Assembly: GCA_002794775.1 (NCBI GenBank)
Contig: NBAY01000001.1
Span: 124,001 to 188,000 of the forward strand
Length of the DNA: 64,000 bases
Reading direction: 5' to 3'
DNA from: Porodaedalea pini
Lineage: Eukaryota > Basidiomycota > Agaricomycetes > Hymenochaetales > Hymenochaetaceae
The notes under the pieces are model-generated. The model was given only the letters and a program-made list of their open reading frames with translations, was not told where the DNA came from and ran no database searches. The number at the start of each line of letters is the position of its first letter. Position 1 is the stretch's first letter. Positions 1-8,581 of this stretch are shown piece by piece. Position numbers and translations under genes: made by a program.

Positions 1-1
1 G

Positions 2-643
2 AAGCACATCAAGGAGACCCATCGCGCGGCAAGGGACAATCTGGTCAAGGCAGCAGAAGACATGAAACGCTACCATGACCGGACGGCAGGAGCATCGGTG
101 GAATACAAGGCTGGCGACAAGGTCTTCCTTGACGGGCGAAACATCAGTACGGACTCGCCGACAAAGAAACTTGCAGACAAATGGTACGGCCCCTTTGACG
201 TCGTCGACAAGGTAGGAGCGAGCGCGTACAAGCTCAAACTCCCGAAGCGATGGAAAAAGGTCCACCCTGTCTTCAACGAAGCCCTGTTGAAACCCGCCGT
301 TGAACCGTCGTTTGAGAGCCAGAAGCTACCGCCGCCGCCACCACCGGAAATCGTTGACAACGAAGAGGAATACGAGGTTGAAGAGGTCATTGACTCACGT
401 CTGCACCGAGGTAAACTACAGTACCTCGTCAAGTGGGTCGGGTACAACGAACCGACCTGGCAACCGGAGACGGACTTCGGCGAGAACGCAAAGGAGGCAA
501 TTGCTGAATTCTACCTCAAACACCCCGGTGCTCCCCGCAAACTCGATATCCCTCGCTCACGACTCCGTCCGCTCTTCGTCAACACCGAGCCAGACGACCA
601 CGATCTTGGTTGGTCGGGACGCCCAACCTTGAGGGGGGGGTAA
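2..643 (+). CDS. Pol polyprotein, C-terminal part (integrase tail and chromodomain)
   Basis: The frame is open from base 2 (KHIKETHRAARDNL...) to a TAA at 641-643. The visible part holds the GPY/F region (KLADKWYGPFDVVDKV), a proline run, and a chromodomain (EYEVEEVIDSRLHRGKLQYL, then VKWVGYNEPTW). Chromodomains of chromoviruses bind histone marks and steer integration into heterochromatin; that is family knowledge. Compared with the same region of the copy on the minus strand there are only a few substitutions (HPGAP against HPSAP, FVNTEP against FVDTEP, DDHD against DDRD). Here eight G residues precede the stop and the frame terminates normally; the other copy has seven and does not. Partial at the window edge. 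Confidence 0.93.
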   Translation, partial: KHIKETHRAARDNLVKAAEDMKRYHDRTAGASVEYKAGDKVFLDGRNISTDSPTKKLADKWYGPFDVVDKVGASAYKLKLPKRWKKVHPVFNEALLKPAVEPSFESQKLPPPPPPEIVDNEEEYEVEEVIDSRLHRGKLQYLVKWVGYNEPTWQPETDFGENAKEAIAEFYLKHPGAPRKLDIPRSRLRPLFVNTEPDDHDLGWSGRPTLRGG

Positions 644-1067
644 TGTCAGGACTCGAACTTCCCCTTTTTCTTTATTTCCCCTTTTCCTTTTTCGTTTCTG
701 TTAATTGCTCCTTTTCATTATCTTTAATCATCCTTCCAATCACTTCCCACACTCCCTCTACACGACCTTCATTCGTTCCATTCCCACTCGTTATGTAATG
801 TTAGGTAATATAGTCTCAAGGTCGTCGCTATATAAGGTCTCAGGAATCGCATGAACTCCTTGTTCTGCTTTTCCTCTTACCTCCGCGTCGACCTAGGTGA
901 GACTCGTCCCCCTTGTATTAGTCTAGTCTTGTATTAATCCTCTTACCTCCGCATCGACCTAGCCTGAGTAAGCGTGTCCCGAGTCGAAGCTCGAGTATAA
1001 CACGTCCCAGACGACAGTCAGCCGAGGCCTGCCCAGTCCGAGCCGTCTCCCGGGCTTCCGCCTAACA
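644..1067 (+). repeat. LTR of family A (3' LTR), 424 bp
   Basis: TGTCAGGACTCG...CCGCCTAACA, starting right after the pol stop. A TATA box (TATATAA, 829-835) precedes GTTCTGCTTTT (862-872) by about 30 bp. That 11-mer is the exact reverse complement of the primer site after the 5' LTR of this family, as in Tf1-type self-priming. A 24-bp direct repeat (873-896 and 939-962) lies in the R/U5 part. Only one clear difference from the LTR at 19097-19520 was seen (CpG to CpA near 946-952). Confidence 0.95.
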
Positions 1068-1072
1068 CAAGT
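1068..1072. repeat. Target-site duplication caagt, left half
   Basis: The five bases after the LTR are caagt. The partner copy is acttg at 19521-19525, next to the LTR of the minus-strand element. Removing one copy joins the integrase frame of element C without a break (...RDARHK|YARQFTKVHK...). Confidence 0.85.
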
Positions 1073-1197
1073 ACGCTCGACAGTTCACCAAAGTCCATAA
1101 GCACGTCATCAAGGACTATGATTTCCAGCCTGGTCGACTCGTACTTGTACAGAACACCCGGATCAAAAAGGAGTTGGACCGAAAGACGAAGGCCCGG

Positions 1198-2083
1198 TGT
1201 AGATCCTGTGTATGGGTTGTTTAGGATCGGTAGTTCATTTGGGGACGTGTTTCCGTTGAGTTTTGCAGCAAATATATGCTCGGTATGAGTGCGGGAAAAA
1301 CCCGGTACACGTCAGTATGTGTCGGTATGCATCGGTACGTGTTGGTACGCGTCAATACTGTAAGGTGCTCTGGACCCGATGTGAGTGTCGGTGCAGAGCC
1401 AGAATGAGCGAGATATCAAATCCGGTGCAAGACAATAGCAATAGCAGAGACGAGAATGAAAACAAGACAAGAGATGAGACTGAAGACGAGGTTGCCACGA
1501 AACTAACTGTTGTGGAGACTAACTGCACGCACGGAAGCTGCCCTATCTGAGGGGAACTCTGCGGTAGTATTTCCCTCCCTTGCTACCTACAACAGGGAAG
1601 TCCCTAAATACAAGGTGCAAGAGATCTATCTACAGGAAAATTATTCCAAAGTGAGTATAATGTGCATACCGGGTGAAACATAGAGCATCGGAGAGAAAAC
1701 ATTCGGAATGTAAGAGAAACATAGAAATTCAAAAGAAAACCTGTCCATGCAACAATTTCCCCATTTGCATCAGTCCATCATCCGGTCATATCGCAGCTCC
1801 ACTGGAACTGAGATCCTCCAATCGGTGAGTTGTCACCCATCATCGGGCAGATCTCCGGTACGCATCCCAACTGACTCTGATGACATAAGCTTTCCGGTAC
1901 ATCCCGAATTGCCAGGGGGATCTTCCTAGTGATCCGCTGATGTGATGTCGGGCAAATCATCCTGTGTCTGGTACGCGTCGGGCAAATCATTCTGAGTCCG
2001 GTACGTGTCAATAGCTGTTGGAATGTGCAACGGATGGCCTCTAGAGGGATCTGCAGTGGTTGGCCGCTCGCCGGAACTCTACA
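1198..2083 (-). repeat. Solo LTR of family D (D1) inside the element C integrase
   Basis: Starts TGTAGATCC and ends CTCTACA on the plus strand, with 6-bp inverted ends TGTAGA/TCTACA. In LTR sense it runs on the minus strand, opposite to the host element. It is flanked by ccgg on the left and ctgg on the right, a 4-bp duplication with one CpG transition. It shares the phased CGGTAC iterons with the other D copies. No internal element sequence is present, so it is a solo LTR. Confidence 0.85.
1303..1360. promoter_or_regulatory. Phased 10-bp CGGTAC iterons in D1
   Basis: Units begin at 1303, 1313, 1323, 1333, 1343 and 1353, exactly 10 bp apart. The consensus is near CGGTACGTGT with C/T and A/G drift. 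The same phasing occurs at 25343-25390, 31002-31049 and, on the other strand, 7331-7380. What they bind is unknown. Confidence 0.7.
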
Positions 2084-2324
2084 CTGGTACTTAGGACCGT
2101 ATGTCATCATCCGTAGGACACGTTCCGGAGCGTATATCATCTCGGAACTCGATGGATCAGTTTCCCAGATTCAGGTTGCAGCTTTTCGTCTCATTCCTTA
2201 TTTTCCCCGATCTGACATTTCTGTTCCCCTTGACAAAATCCTTTGACAGGATGACGATGAACATAGCATGATGAAGGAAGATCTGGTAGAAGAAGATGGC
2301 TCCGAATCGGACTCTGATACCTAG

Positions 2325-2732
2325 TCACAAATTCTGATTATGTTCGCCATCCAAGGTACCGGTATGCGTACCGACACATACCGACGCCTCTTTATTTTAT
2401 TATCTTTTAATCAATTATGATCCGTTTATGTTTTGACCATGGAACCGTTTTAAATTCTTTCATACGGAACACTTTCTCGATTATTGAAACATTAACTATA
2501 TGGCATATCTTCGATTTCCCTTCCGGTACATTAGTAAAATCACAAACGGACACTTAAGGACGATCTTTCTTTTTCTTTTTCTATTCGTTCTTTCGTTTTA
2601 TCACACCGAAAACTTAACAAAAACAAAGAAAAATCCATATTCAAAAATATATACAAATAAATTACTACACTTTGTATTCTTTTTCTTTTTCTTTTTTTGT
2701 CCACAGGACCAAGTCGTACTGATGCGTACCGA
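2325..2732. other. AT-rich stretch after element C pol
   Basis: No coding frame was recognised. A short run of CGGTAT/GTACCGACA iteron-like units lies at 2356-2390. T-rich tracts follow (2565-2590, 2675-2698). It separates the pol stop from the 3' end of the first antisense gene and could carry polyadenylation signals for both. Confidence 0.5.
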
Positions 2733-3479
2733 CTAGTCCTCCTCCTCCCTAGCGACCCACTTCCCCTTCTCAAGCGCCACAAGGCATGCACAGATCGAGG
2801 CTGCTTTGGCCACCTGACGAGTCACCTCCGCAGCAAGATGACGCGAGCTACGCTCGAGCTCGCGGACGTCATGGATGAGCTCTGCGACGACATGGTTGAA
2901 CTCATCCTTGGAGTAGTGCTCCGAGACGAGCTCGCACGGGTCCTCGTAGGCACCGGTGAACCGGCTTGGCCCAGCAATGGGCGGCGAGGCAACGCACCCC
3001 CTCTGTTGTTGCTTCTGCTGCCACAGTACGCGTGCAGCAGCGGGCCTTGGTACGCGAGGCAGTGGGGACGGTGTGTCCACCACGATCAGAGAGGCCGGTG
3101 CAGGCGGTGCAGATGACGTGGATGGCTGCTGCTGCTGCTGCTGCTGCTGCGGTGCCTTGGGCATGGCGCACGGTATGCCTTCATCGCAGGCAGCGCGTTT
3201 CCGCTTTCCACCTGACTTTCCACCCCGGACCTCCTTTGCACATCCCTGGGTCGCCAGCGAGCATCCCGTCCACCAGATGACTGTGCAGAGGAAGCAAGCC
3301 CTACTGGGCTGCCCCTTGCACACTCTCCCCCGATGTGTGCAGTTCGCGCACGTCTCCTCGAGAGGGACCGGCAGCGGCCCTGCCCAGCGTAGGCAACCAG
3401 TTGCCGGGTTAACCAGTTCAACTCCGTCGAACATGGTGACTGCGGGACCCGATGTACCATTGTCAGGCCAGGAATACAT
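2733..3479 (-). CDS. Antisense accessory protein 1: Zn2Cys6-like, polyglutamine (248 aa)
   Basis: A single uninterrupted reading frame on the strand opposite to element C pol. Six cysteines at residues 44, 47, 54, 62, 65 and 73 have the spacing C-x2-C-x6-C-x7-C-x2-C-x7-C, which matches the fungal Zn2Cys6 binuclear cluster in spacing but lacks the usual basic run between the second and third Cys. A basic patch (KSGGKRKRA, about 89-97) and an eight-glutamine run (111-118) follow. The C-terminal third (DEFNHVVAELIHDVRELERS...) looks like a coiled coil. A nuclear regulator is possible; this is inference. The frame is intact although C pol carries several stops, so it may be under different constraint or only recently decayed. 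I have no named family for it. Confidence 0.6.
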   Translation of the reverse strand: MYSWPDNGTSGPAVTMFDGVELVNPATGCLRWAGPLPVPLEETCANCTHRGRVCKGQPSRACFLCTVIWWTGCSLATQGCAKEVRGGKSGGKRKRAACDEGIPCAMPKAPQQQQQQQQPSTSSAPPAPASLIVVDTPSPLPRVPRPAAARVLWQQKQQQRGCVASPPIAGPSRFTGAYEDPCELVSEHYSKDEFNHVVAELIHDVRELERSSRHLAAEVTRQVAKAASICACLVALEKGKWVAREEED

Positions 3480-5110
3480 TTGGAAATAACTAGTGATAAC
3501 TCTACACAGTAGGATCTAGCCAAACAGCACAGTATCATGAACACACCCAAAACTCGCACATATGCACTTGCATTACGCTCATCAACTAGCATGTAACATG
3601 ACATTCATAACAAATCATCTAAGGACATATCCCCCAAATCCCACCCAAGGCACAATCACTCAAGCGCACCTGAATAATCATTAGCCATATGAAACTCTAA
3701 CCAGAAATTATTATTATTATCATACCGAATAGGCCTCTGGACAAGCCGAGCCACATTGATCATAGGAGCCCAGTCTACCTCCACCCGAATAGTCGTCTCA
3801 ACCAGGATACTGAAATAATATGCAGTCAGATGGTCTGACCCAAAAGAGGAAGGGACAATCATTACTTAATTGGCTCCATCTGACAGTAACCATCAGACCG
3901 GGTAGGTCTCAGAAAGGCCATCAAGTGATTAAACAAGCGGTGCAGGTAGGAGTGTATTTTGGCACAGCTCGACATCATAGAGGAAGACATTTAGGGAATT
4001 GTGTACCAGGCAATGACCTTTTCACAAAGATATTTGACTATCACAGTACTCAGATATCGGATATAAAGCCTAGCAAGGTCCCTGATCAAAAGCATTCAAT
4101 TAGTCGGTTGCAGAAGAAAAGAGGGTACACATCTTATTCAGTAGTCATGGCTTCAGGAAGTTGCACAGCCTCACCCATTTTAGTGTGGGAAAGGAAGTCA
4201 GAAAGGATGGAAGACCAAGGTCTAGGCTGGTCTCTCCAAATGGAGGAAGCGGTGTTCATGATGATCAGCAATGAGTCATACATGGTCACAATGGCTTAAT
4301 CAGTGGCAATCACATCAGAGCATGATGATGATCAGCAATGAGTCATATACTGTCACAATAGATCAGTCAGCCGTGATCCCGTGTAGTCATGATGAAGTAG
4401 TCAAAATGAGTCACAAGGAGTCAGAAGGGATAGTCAGAGAGTGTCATGTATCATCATATGTAGTCATTTGTAGAATCAGGTCTCTAGTAGTGTAGTACAG
4501 CTTTGTATCTGCTAAAGGGCATAAATAGGGCATGTTTTGCTGCCCTAGAAATCAATATACATTTTCCCCTCTAGATCTCAGAAGCACAGAACCACCAGGG
4601 TTCTTAGTCAGACTACAGTTAGGAACTCAGCAGTTGAGAACTCAGCAGTTAAAACTGTCACTCTATTATATTCTCTACTACCAATTAGTTTGGTACCCTC
4701 TCTAGCACAGCCTAGATTCATCAGCAAGACAAGCTTGCAATCTCCAACAGCTACACACAGCTATCACACCAATCTCTGTCCCTCTTCACTGAACACCTGG
4801 GAAGGACCTGTTTAGATAAATAGACCGGTCAACTCAGTGGAAGTGCCATTGGATTCATTTCACACCAGAATATTATCATCCCCACTTCCAGCAAGACACT
4901 GTCGGTACGTCCCTTGTCTGTGTGGTGGTATGACAGGCCACCACTCTCAGCCTCCATCAGAACTGGATCGGGCTCCGCAGGGGCGAAACACTCCCCCTCT
5001 TCTTCGACCTGTGGCTCCTGGCATTGCTTCATGCGAGGGCCCCCATGACCTCGCTCATGCGCTCGATGCGCGCCTCCTCCACTCTCCCAATGGCCGCGCT
5101 CACGCGCCCG
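3480..5110. other. Region between the two antisense genes; LTR-like remnant at about 4250-4830
   Basis: No convincing protein. The part from about 4250 to 4830 resembles a decayed LTR: a TATA-like box (CATAAATAGGG, about 4520), a repeated GATCAGCAATGAGTCATA (about 4263 and 4330), and a doubled AACTCAGCAGTT near 4622-4650. Boundaries and target duplication could not be fixed. It would be an independent insertion in the accessory region of element C. Confidence 0.3.
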
Positions 5111-6353
5111 TCATGTCACTTCCACCTTCTTGCAAGCCTCCTCCTGAGCAGCTAACATGGCAGCGAGACCAGCCTTGTCTTGCACCCGCTGCTGGGCTTC
5201 GTGCTCCGCGGCTGCCTCCATCTCGAAGAATAGGCCCCCAGGTGCATTTGCTGGGGGTGGGACACTCGTCACCGCACTCGGTGTGGATTGTTGCTGCTGC
5301 TGTTGCTGCAGCGGCTCTTCACGTTGTCCGGTACGTGTTGCGTCCTTGTCGTCAGATGCGATTTTGATGGTGGTATGCCATTGCCACTTGTCAGCACCCG
5401 TCTGCTGTTGCTGTTGTGCCGACGGGGCATCACCGGTATGCGGTACGCCGGACTCCTCCTCATGCATCGCACTCACCTCAACTTTGTGCGGACCCGTCTG
5501 CTGTTGCTGTTGCACAGACGCGGTACCGTCGGTACACGGGATGGCATGCTCCTCCTCCTCAATCTCACGCTCCTCAACTTCAGGCAGACCAGGCATTTTG
5601 AGATGTTTGATGAACGCCTCAACTGCTGGTACAGCCGACAGGACCCCGACGAAGCGCAGTTGCGCCTCGTGCTCCATGGGGTAGGTGAACTTATACCTGT
5701 ACCCGTCAGGTATGAGTACGTGCTTGAGCTCTCTGCCAATGTACGGTACGTCGTCCGGCCAGTCCGTGACCGGTACGACAACTCCCTCACCCCAGTACTT
5801 GGTGAGGTCAACCGTCTGGTGGGCAGCGAAATACTGACCGTAGAGCTGGTTGGTGGTGGGCTTGTCGAGTCCATCCAGCACCCACCGCATCTCCTTCCAG
5901 ACCCGCGCAACCAGGAGGTACGTCCGCAGATTGGATGCAATCGGGTGGCGCTTTGCCAGCACCATGGAGTCCCAGTAGAGCTGGTAGTAGCTCTCCAGGG
6001 TGCGCTATTTCGAGTCAGTCAGCTCGGTACATGTGCTTGATCGAGTTTCGAGGACTCACCTTTGTGCCATATGCCCACTCAGCCCACTTCCACCATTCCC
6101 CGACCTCGCGACCCCGACTCCCCGCCAGTAATGTCTCCCGCCATTTCACGTACCACCTGAGGCAGCGTCGCACGTACCGGTCGATGTTGACCAGCCATTC
6201 CTCGATCTCACGGGCGTCCCACGTGATCTTCTTGTGCTTGACGGCGTCAACATTGTTGACGTACCCCAGTATGCGGGGTGCCTTGTGTGCCAGCTGAGGT
6301 GGTGCCATGTTGTGGTTGTTGCTGCTGCTGCTGTCGCGGTGCAGAGATGACAT
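5111..6353 (-). CDS. Antisense accessory protein 2: polyglutamine protein, two exons (about 395 aa)
   Basis: Exon 1 is 6353-6060, intron 6059-6005 (GTGAGT...AATAG, 55 nt), exon 2 is 6004-5111; the sum is 1188 nt, in frame. Exon 1 ends ...WKWAEWAYGTK and exon 2 continues RTLESYYQLYWDSMVLAKRH, a smooth Trp/Tyr-rich helical segment. The middle (VTDWPDDVPYIGRELKHVLI) looks globular. The C-terminal half is acidic with three glutamine runs and ends in an Ala/Glu-rich helix. The ATG at 6353 follows CCAACC. It starts only about 155 bp from the 3' LTR of element C, on its antisense strand, so an antisense promoter in or next to the LTR may drive it. Function unknown. A spliced gene in antisense cannot have been reverse-transcribed from its own mRNA, because its intron is kept; it is copied as part of the element's sense RNA. 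Confidence 0.6.
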
Positions 6354-6508
6354 GGTTGGAAGAAGCAGGAGAAAAACCCGTCAGTATGACCACTTTTCCA
6401 ACACCCTCTTGCATGTCCCGACATGCATGATCAGCATGATCTTCTCACACATATCAGAAGAAGAGAAGGTGTGACTGGGGACAGTCACAATTTAAACACC
6501 CTGGGAGA
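6354..6508. other. Spacer between antisense gene 2 and the 3' LTR, with polypurine tract
   Basis: About 155 bp without a coding frame. It ends in GGGAGA directly before the LTR start TGTAGAGCC, a short candidate polypurine tract in element C sense. The antisense gene's promoter would have to lie here or in the LTR. Confidence 0.45.
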
Positions 6509-7484
6509 TGTAGAGCCGTGCTGGTCGTCCCATCACCGCCGATCGCTCCAGAAGCACTTGAGAACTGGTTCCGACGTGTACCAATCAGTACCGGACTGAA
6601 TCTGATCGGTCTGGTTTCGAATCAGAACCCCACGATCGCATCAGCAACATGTTCTGAGACCTCCGAATGCATGATGGAACGTACCGGAGATCTTATCTGA
6701 ACGATTTGGGACGTGGTCACATGGAGCATACAGCCAAGACGCATACCGGACTGCTGTCCGATGATGGGGACCACATACCAATTGGACGATCTGAGTTCTG
6801 GTGGAGCACCGGTATGGTCGGACGCGATGCGGACATTTTTCTTCATTATGATTTATGTTTTTTTCCTATGTTCTTCTGATTTCTATGCACTCTATGCACA
6901 CCTCTATGACCTATGACTTTTCCTTTTGACTTCTCTATGTTTCAACTGATATGCATGTTATGCCCGTATGGAAATTATTAACTGTAGATAGATCTTTGGA
7001 CTTAGTATATATATGCACCCCATGTTGTAGGTAGAGGACAAGTCAGTTCTACCACAGAGTCTCCCTCAGATAGGGTAACTTGAGTGCAATCCATCTTAGT
7101 TCTCGTAAAACCTGTAGTTGTTCCGTCCTCATCTTAGCATCTCATCTCTCAAAACCGTCTCTCATCTCTCAAAACCGTCTCTTGTCTCTCGAAACCGTCT
7201 CTCGTCTCTTACTCCATAACTCGAACCTCATCGCTCGTCGTGATTACATCGTACCAGTGTTGATTACCCGCACATACCGACTCCGTACCGGTCAAGTACA
7301 GAGCCGACAGGAGTACCCGACCTTAGCACTTGATATCAACGCATACTGGCATGTACCAAAGTGTACCGACACGTACCGGTACGTCGAGTGATCTCACTGC
7401 AGTCAACCCCTAACCTCCCAGAGCAACGCGATCATGTCCCCAAAAGGACCACTGATCCCAGACACCCCTAGGTCAGGATCTACA
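6509..7484 (+). repeat. LTR family D (D2), 3' LTR of element C, 976 bp
   Basis: TGTAGAGCC...GGATCTACA, in the same orientation as C pol at 1068-2324. A TATA stretch (TATATATATG, 7006-7015) lies in the middle and a T/pyrimidine-rich leader follows. About three to four copies of a 20-bp unit (CTCTCAAAACCGTCTCTCAT-like, 7141-7210) make it longer than D3, where about one copy is present. The 10-bp iterons are at 7331-7380 on the reverse strand. It is followed by the 4-bp duplication gcgg. Confidence 0.85.
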
Positions 7485-7632
7485 GCGGTCACAGAGTTCT
7501 ATCAAAAACACCCTGGCACACCTTGTAAACTCAAAATCCCATGACCACACCTCCATCCAATCTTCGTTGACACCAAGCCTGACAACCACAATCATGGTTG
7601 GTTAGGATGCCCAACCTTGAAGGAGGGGTAAT
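7485..7632 (+). pseudogene. Family E pol, last codons (E1)
   Basis: Starts AVTEFYQKHPGTPCKLKIP and so continues exactly the E chromodomain tail that ends ...FGENAKEA(V) at 26173 on the minus strand; the shared gcgg is the insertion duplication of element C. A TGA (in family A: CGA, Arg) breaks the frame after KIP. The ancestral stop TAA is at 7630-7632, directly before the LTR. Confidence 0.85.
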
Positions 7633-8055
7633 GTTAGAACTCAAACTTTTCCTTTCCCTTATTTTCCCTTTTACCATTTCTTTTCTTTTAATTGCTCCTT
7701 TTCATTATATTTAATCATCTTTCCAGTCACTTCCCACACTCCCTGACACATGACCTTCATTCATTCCATTCTGCTCAATTATGTAATGTTAAGTAATTAG
7801 TCTCATGGTCGTCACTATAAGAGGGACCAGGAATCACATGAACTCCTTGTTCTGCTTTTCCTCTTACCTCCACAATGACCTAGGTGAGACTCATCTGCTC
7901 TTGTACTAGTTTACCTTGTATTAATCCTCTTACCTCCACAATGATCTAGCCTGAGTACAGTGTGTCCTGAGTCCTCGCTCAAGTATAGCACATCCCAGAT
8001 GACAGTCAGCTAAGGCCTGCCCAGTCCGAGTTGTCTCCTGGACTCCCACCTAACA
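7633..8055 (+). repeat. Family E 3' LTR (E1), 423 bp
   Basis: TGTTAGAACTC...CACCTAACA, about the same length and layout as the A LTR, including GTTCTGCTTTT and the doubled CCTCTTACCTCC. Many A-family CpG sites appear here as TpG or CpA. The next five bases (ttaac) are the expected target duplication; the matching 5' LTR is not in the window. Confidence 0.9.
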
Positions 8056-8152
8056 TTAACCCTGTGGGAAACCACATTGGTTAACCACTTGGTGGGTAAC
8101 TCTGAGTTTCCCCTCCAACTCTATAGATAATGCCAGTCAGACAACAATGACC
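8056..8152. other. 97-bp spacer between two E LTRs
   Basis: Nothing recognised. It is the only non-LTR sequence between E1 and E2. It shows a small inverted motif (GGTTAACC at about 8091). Confidence 0.5.
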
Positions 8153-8581
8153 TGTTAGGCGGGAGTCTGGGAGACGACTCGGACTGGGCAGGCCTCGGCT
8201 GACTGTCGTCTGGGATGTGCTATACTCGAGCGGGGACTCGGGACACACTATACTCAGGCTAGGTCATCGTGGAGGTAAGAGGATTAATACAAGTCTAAAC
8301 TAATACAGGGGGGATGGGTCTTACCTAGGTCGTCACGGAGGTAAGAGGAAAAGCAGAACAAGGAGTTCATGCAATTCCTGAGACCTTATATAGCGGCGAC
8401 CGTGAGACTATATTATCTAAAGTTACATAAATGAATGGAATGGAATGAATGAAGGTCATGTGGAAGGAGTGTGGGAAACGATTGAAAAGATGATTAATTA
8501 TAATGAAAAGGCGCAATTAAAAGAGAGGAAATGGTAAAAGGAAAATAAAAGAAAGGAAAGGTTAAAGTTCAAGTCCTAACA
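8153..8581 (-). repeat. Family E 3' LTR (E2), 429 bp
   Basis: On the plus strand it runs TGTTAGGCGGG...CCTAACA; read on the minus strand it starts TGTTAG directly after the pol stop TAA (8584-8582). It carries the GTTCTGCTTTT self-primer source near 8345-8370 in reverse complement. Confidence 0.9.

Larger units (their letters stand above)
1..1067 (+). mobile_element. Ty3 chromovirus family A, 3' part of a copy (A-left)
   Basis: The window opens inside a chromovirus. What is visible is the integrase C-terminus with GPY/F motif and chromodomain, the stop codon, and directly after it a complete 424-bp LTR that starts TGTCAG and ends CCTAACA. It is almost identical to the copy at 13331-19520 on the other strand. 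Its LTR matches the LTR at 19097-19520 rather than the one at 13331-13687, which is the key to the inversion described in the findings. The 5' part lies outside the window. Confidence 0.95.
1068..2324 (+). pseudogene. Element C integrase C-terminus, split by a solo LTR
   Basis: Block 1 (1069-1197) reads KYARQFTKVHKHVIKDYDFQ and continues to KTKAR. Block 2 starts after the inserted LTR (2084 on) and reads YLGPYVIIRRTRSGAYIISE, the typical GPY-like motif at the end of Ty3 integrases. The joined text KAR-YLGPYV fits the family. An in-frame TGA at 2244-2246 is probably a decayed CGA, because an acidic tail (QDDDEHSMMKEDLVEEDGSE) continues in the same frame to TAG at 2322-2324. The upstream part of the same frame is at 19521-20502 on the minus strand. 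Confidence 0.85.
1068..7484 (+). mobile_element. Ty3-type element C, 3' half (pol end, accessory region, 3' LTR), with nested solo LTR
   Basis: This is the continuation of the element whose 5' half lies at 19521-26172 on the minus strand. It contains, in order, the integrase C-terminus (interrupted by a solo D LTR), a pol stop at 2322-2324, about 4.2 kb with two antisense genes, a short purine tract (GGGAGA, 6503-6508) and the 3' LTR at 6509-7484. After the LTR comes gcgg (7485-7488), the 4-bp target duplication inside a family E chromodomain whose other half begins at 26173. The whole element would be about 12.2 kb. The assignment of the accessory region to C rests on its lying between pol and LTR; it could be a later insertion. 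Confidence 0.75.

Noticed and set aside
1263..1550. Small open frames inside the D LTRs
   Set aside because: Not conserved among the four D copies and located in promoter or leader sequence.
2690..2710. Acceptor-like TTTTTTTGTCCACAG on the plus strand as the border of a sense exon
   Set aside because: No coding sequence follows on the plus strand; the region is the end of the antisense gene.
3086..3604. Overlapping frames opposite to the Zn2Cys6-like gene with Cys or Ser runs
   Set aside because: They are shadows of the CAG repeats and of the real minus-strand frame.
5157..6040. Plus-strand frames rich in Cys and Leu opposite antisense gene 2
   Set aside because: Generated by the CAG/CTG tracts; the minus strand has the consistent spliced frame.
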